The notes beneath the pieces were generated by a model. It had not been told where the DNA came from. It saw only the letters and a program-made list of their open reading frames with translations, and made no database searches. This document shows positions 63,881 to 64,000 of a stretch of DNA of 64,000 nucleotides, piece by piece (the first letter of the stretch is position 1; each line of letters begins with the position of its first letter). The stretch is from assembly GCF_043641665.1 (NCBI RefSeq), contig NC_092183.1, forward strand, positions 14,094,001-14,158,000. Reading direction: 5' to 3'. The position numbers and the translations under genes are program-made. Origin of the DNA: Enoplosus armatus. Lineage: Eukaryota > Chordata > Actinopteri > Centrarchiformes > Enoplosidae.

Positions 63881-64000
63881 GTTATATACACATATTAGAG
63901 AAATTAAATGGCCATTTGGCTCTGCCTTCTTAAGACAGCCCTGTCATTAATTTTCCATTTAATTATAATTTGTTATGCAAAATGAATTAACAATAAACCA

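Noticed and set aside
1..64000. CRISPR arrays, prophage, operons or an undescribed defence-type system
   Set aside because: The window is vertebrate nuclear DNA; repeats are microsatellites and interspersed elements, not regularly spaced arrays, and the genes are spliced single-copy animal genes.

Overview
The window is vertebrate, and almost certainly ray-finned fish, nuclear DNA. The evidence is long genes broken into many short exons with GT-AG borders, CA/TG microsatellites, several copies of an interspersed repeat full of 'attaatcgatta' that I know from teleost genomes, and one degenerate tRNA-derived SINE. There are no operons, phage, plasmid, CRISPR or other prokaryotic features. All three genes recognised lie on the minus strand.

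Right half (35,070-60,413): a complete dynein axonemal heavy chain gene, dnah10. I traced it exon by exon: 78 coding exons, phase-consistent from the ATG at 60,413 to the TAA at 35,070. The sum is 13,731 coding bases, or 4,576 residues. All parts of an axonemal dynein heavy chain are present: tail, linker, AAA1-AAA4 with P-loops, coiled-coil stalk with microtubule-binding domain, AAA5, AAA6 and the C-terminal domain. The N-terminus, motor and C-terminus read as DNAH10, the inner-arm I1/f beta heavy chain. Two neighbouring introns appear to use GC rather than GT donors. A near-palindromic RFX X-box lies about 155 bases upstream of the start codon, as expected for a cilia gene.

Right edge (63,185-63,566): the last two coding exons of the V-ATPase a2 subunit gene (atp6v0a2), whose upstream exons lie beyond the window. 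The order atp6v0a2 then dnah10 in the same orientation matches the human arrangement as I recall it, so this is old conserved synteny.

Middle (24,591-32,239): the first three coding exons of a secreted EMI-domain collagen-like protein of the EMID1/COL26A1 family: a signal peptide exon, then two exons that make the EMI domain. A TATA box and CpG-rich flank lie upstream. The collagen exons were not found to the left, so the gene is partial here.

Left third (1-24,590): no gene recognised. It is either a large intron of the EMI gene or intergenic DNA, with microsatellites, repeat copies, a SINE remnant and a few GC-richer blocks that could be regulatory. I see no undescribed multi-gene system. 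The most useful second looks are the paired GC-AG introns, the X-box, the exact identity of the EMI gene and its position next to dnah10.
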